Positions 6,168-7,279 of a DNA stretch of 7,279 bases are shown piece after piece. The position numbers and the translations under genes were made by a program. Under the pieces are notes generated by a model. It had not been told where the DNA came from. It saw only the letters and a list, made by a program, of their open reading frames with translations, and made no database searches. Source of the stretch: an uncultured Clostridia bacterium (GTDB taxonomy: Bacteria > Bacillota > Clostridia > Oscillospirales > Ruminococcaceae); contig CAMAJC010000089.1 of NCBI GenBank assembly GCA_945835425.1, forward strand, positions 1 to 7,279. Direction: 5' to 3'. Positions within the stretch are counted from its first letter, which is position 1; each line of letters begins with the position of its first letter.

Positions 6168-6203
6168 AAAACGGGGAGAGCATCACTCTTCCCGTTTTGG
6201 TTT
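6168..6203 (+). terminator. Intrinsic terminator between the lipoprotein gene and apbE
   Basis: AAAACGGGGAGAG (6168-6180), loop CATCA, then CTCTTCCCGTTTT (6186-6198). This is a 13-base-pair stem with a single G-U pair, and its T-rich 3' side continues as GGTTT. It begins 14 bases after the lipoprotein stop and ends just before the apbE ribosome binding site. No clear promoter is visible between it and apbE, so apbE is probably expressed by partial read-through. Confidence 0.85.
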
Positions 6204-6223
6204 AACAGGAAGGAGTATTCTGG

Positions 6224-7273
6224 ATGCGGCTTTCCGCCAGATGCGCGGCTCTTGCAGCCGGTGTGTTTATGTCCGTCTCGCTGACCGGATGTACAGCCAG
6301 ACTGGAGCGGTTTTCGACCAGTTTTCTGGATGTTTTTGATACGGCGTCGACGATCGTCGCCTATACGGAGAATGAAAAGGCGTTTCAGGAGAGCGCCGGG
6401 GCCTATAAGGACCTGCTCACCGAGTATCATCAGCTGTATGATATTTATCATACCTATGAGGGCATGAACAACCTGAAAACGATCAACGACAACGCCGGAA
6501 TCGCGCCGGTCGAGGTCGATTCCCGGATTATCGATCTGCTGCAGTTTGGCAGGGAGATGTACGATCTTTCGGACGGCAAAGTGAACATCTGCTTCGGCAG
6601 CGTCCTTTCGGTCTGGCATGACTACCGGGAAGAAGGACTTTCCGATCCGGAATCTGCCCAGCTGCCGCCGGTGGATGAACTGACCGCCGCCGCTGCCCAT
6701 ACGAATATGGACGATCTGATCATCGACGCGGACGCCTCAACCGTCTATCTTGCCGACCCGGACATGAGCCTGGACGTCGGCTCGATCGCCAAGGGGTACG
6801 CCGTGGAGCAGGTTTCCGCCCAGTTTGCGGACAAGGGCCTGTCCAACGCCGCCTTTTCGATTGGCGGAAACGTCTGCACAGTCGGCTGGAAGGAAGGGAA
6901 GGAGGGCAATTCCTGGATCATCGGCCTGGAAAACCCCGACCGCAGCCAGGAGGATTACCTGATGACCCTGAAGCTGTCCGGCCTGTCCGTTGTCACCAGC
7001 GGCGATTACCAGCGCTATTATACGGTGGACGGACACCAATACCACCATATCATTGATCCTGAGACCCTGATGCCTGCGGAATATATGCACGCCGTTTCGG
7101 TGATCTCCGACCGCTCCGGTTATGCGGACGGGCTCTCCACGACATTGTTTTTAATGCCGGTGGAGGAGGGCCTGTCGCTGGTTGAAAGTTTGCCGGATGT
7201 AGAAGCGGTCTGGGTGACGAATGACAATGAAATTGTTACCAGTTCCGGATTTGACGCCTACCGGAATCCATAA
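6224..7273 (+). CDS. apbE: ApbE, FAD:protein FMN transferase (lipoprotein)
   Basis: Mg2+-dependent enzyme that moves FMN from FAD onto a threonine of exported proteins; RnfD and RnfG are the expected targets here. It has 349 residues, normal for the family. An N-terminal signal sequence with lipobox L20-T-G-C23 predicts anchoring on the outer face of the membrane, where the target threonines lie. Family motifs in order: FDTAST (38-43), the LDVGSIAKGYAVE flavin-binding region (183-195), SIGGNV (212-217), VVTSGDYQRYY (256-266), HHIIDPET (274-281), and YADGLSTTLFLM (300-311) with D302 and T306 as likely Mg2+-site residues. The ATG at 6224 follows GGAAGGAG (6208-6215) with 8-base spacing. It uses GGA and GGG glycine codons more freely than the lipoprotein gene, fitting lower expression. 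The adjacent lipoprotein is a possible additional substrate. Confidence 0.95.
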   Translation: MRLSARCAALAAGVFMSVSLTGCTARLERFSTSFLDVFDTASTIVAYTENEKAFQESAGAYKDLLTEYHQLYDIYHTYEGMNNLKTINDNAGIAPVEVDSRIIDLLQFGREMYDLSDGKVNICFGSVLSVWHDYREEGLSDPESAQLPPVDELTAAAAHTNMDDLIIDADASTVYLADPDMSLDVGSIAKGYAVEQVSAQFADKGLSNAAFSIGGNVCTVGWKEGKEGNSWIIGLENPDRSQEDYLMTLKLSGLSVVTSGDYQRYYTVDGHQYHHIIDPETLMPAEYMHAVSVISDRSGYADGLSTTLFLMPVEEGLSLVESLPDVEAVWVTNDNEIVTSSGFDAYRNP

Positions 7274-7279
7274 GGAAGG
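7274..7279 (+). promoter_or_regulatory. Possible Shine-Dalgarno of a following gene
   Basis: GGAAGG directly follows the apbE stop and the window ends there. It has the form of the ribosome binding sites seen elsewhere here, so another + strand gene may begin within about 15 bases and share the apbE transcript. Confidence 0.4.

Noticed and set aside
5179..6186. Minus-strand open frame of 335 codons opposite the lipoprotein gene
   Set aside because: It is antisense to a gene with its own promoter, ribosome binding site and signal peptide. Its apparent internal repeats only reflect the tandem repeats on the + strand.

Overview
The window holds an almost complete Rnf respiratory operon, rnfCDGEAB, on the + strand. 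Two accessory + strand genes follow: a putative lipoprotein made of two tandem FMN-binding-like repeats, and an ApbE-type FAD:protein FMN transferase. The order C-D-G-E-A-B, the AGGAGG-type ribosome binding sites, the TTG and GTG starts, the multi-cluster RnfB and the lipoprotein signal peptides all point to an anaerobic member of the Firmicutes, class Clostridia. The moderately high GC suggests an Oscillospiraceae-like or Lachnospiraceae-like gut organism. This assignment is inferred from style and homology memory, not from a search.

Layout. Positions 1-1322: rnfC, missing only its extreme N-terminus. 1337-2296: rnfD. 2293-2868: rnfG. 2887-3687: rnfE. 3684-4259: rnfA. 4278-5075: rnfB. The six genes are tightly packed, with ATGA overlaps at rnfD/rnfG and rnfE/rnfA. 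Next comes a 127-base AT-rich gap (5076-5202). It carries a strong SigA-type promoter (TTGACA, 16 bases, TATACT with an extended -10 TG) and several short inverted repeats. 5203-6153 encodes the lipoprotein. 6168-6203 is a convincing intrinsic terminator. 6224-7273 is apbE. The window ends in a Shine-Dalgarno-like GGAAGG, which suggests another gene just beyond.

How the genes work together. Rnf couples electron transfer between reduced ferredoxin and NAD+ to Na+ or H+ movement. RnfB takes electrons from ferredoxin, RnfC carries the NAD(H)/FMN site, RnfA and RnfE share a membrane Fe-S cluster, and RnfD and RnfG carry FMN covalently bound to threonine. ApbE attaches that FMN, and both target threonines are visible here (RnfD T152, RnfG T169).

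The least ordinary element is the lipoprotein between rnfB and apbE. Each of its two repeats ends in D-L-x-A-G-C-T. This aligns position for position with the DxxSGAT flavinylation motif but has A and C in place of S and A. It could be a divergent, doubly flavinylated surface electron carrier or an FMN-binding-like protein that has lost covalent attachment. No other mobile element, RNA gene or CRISPR array was seen.
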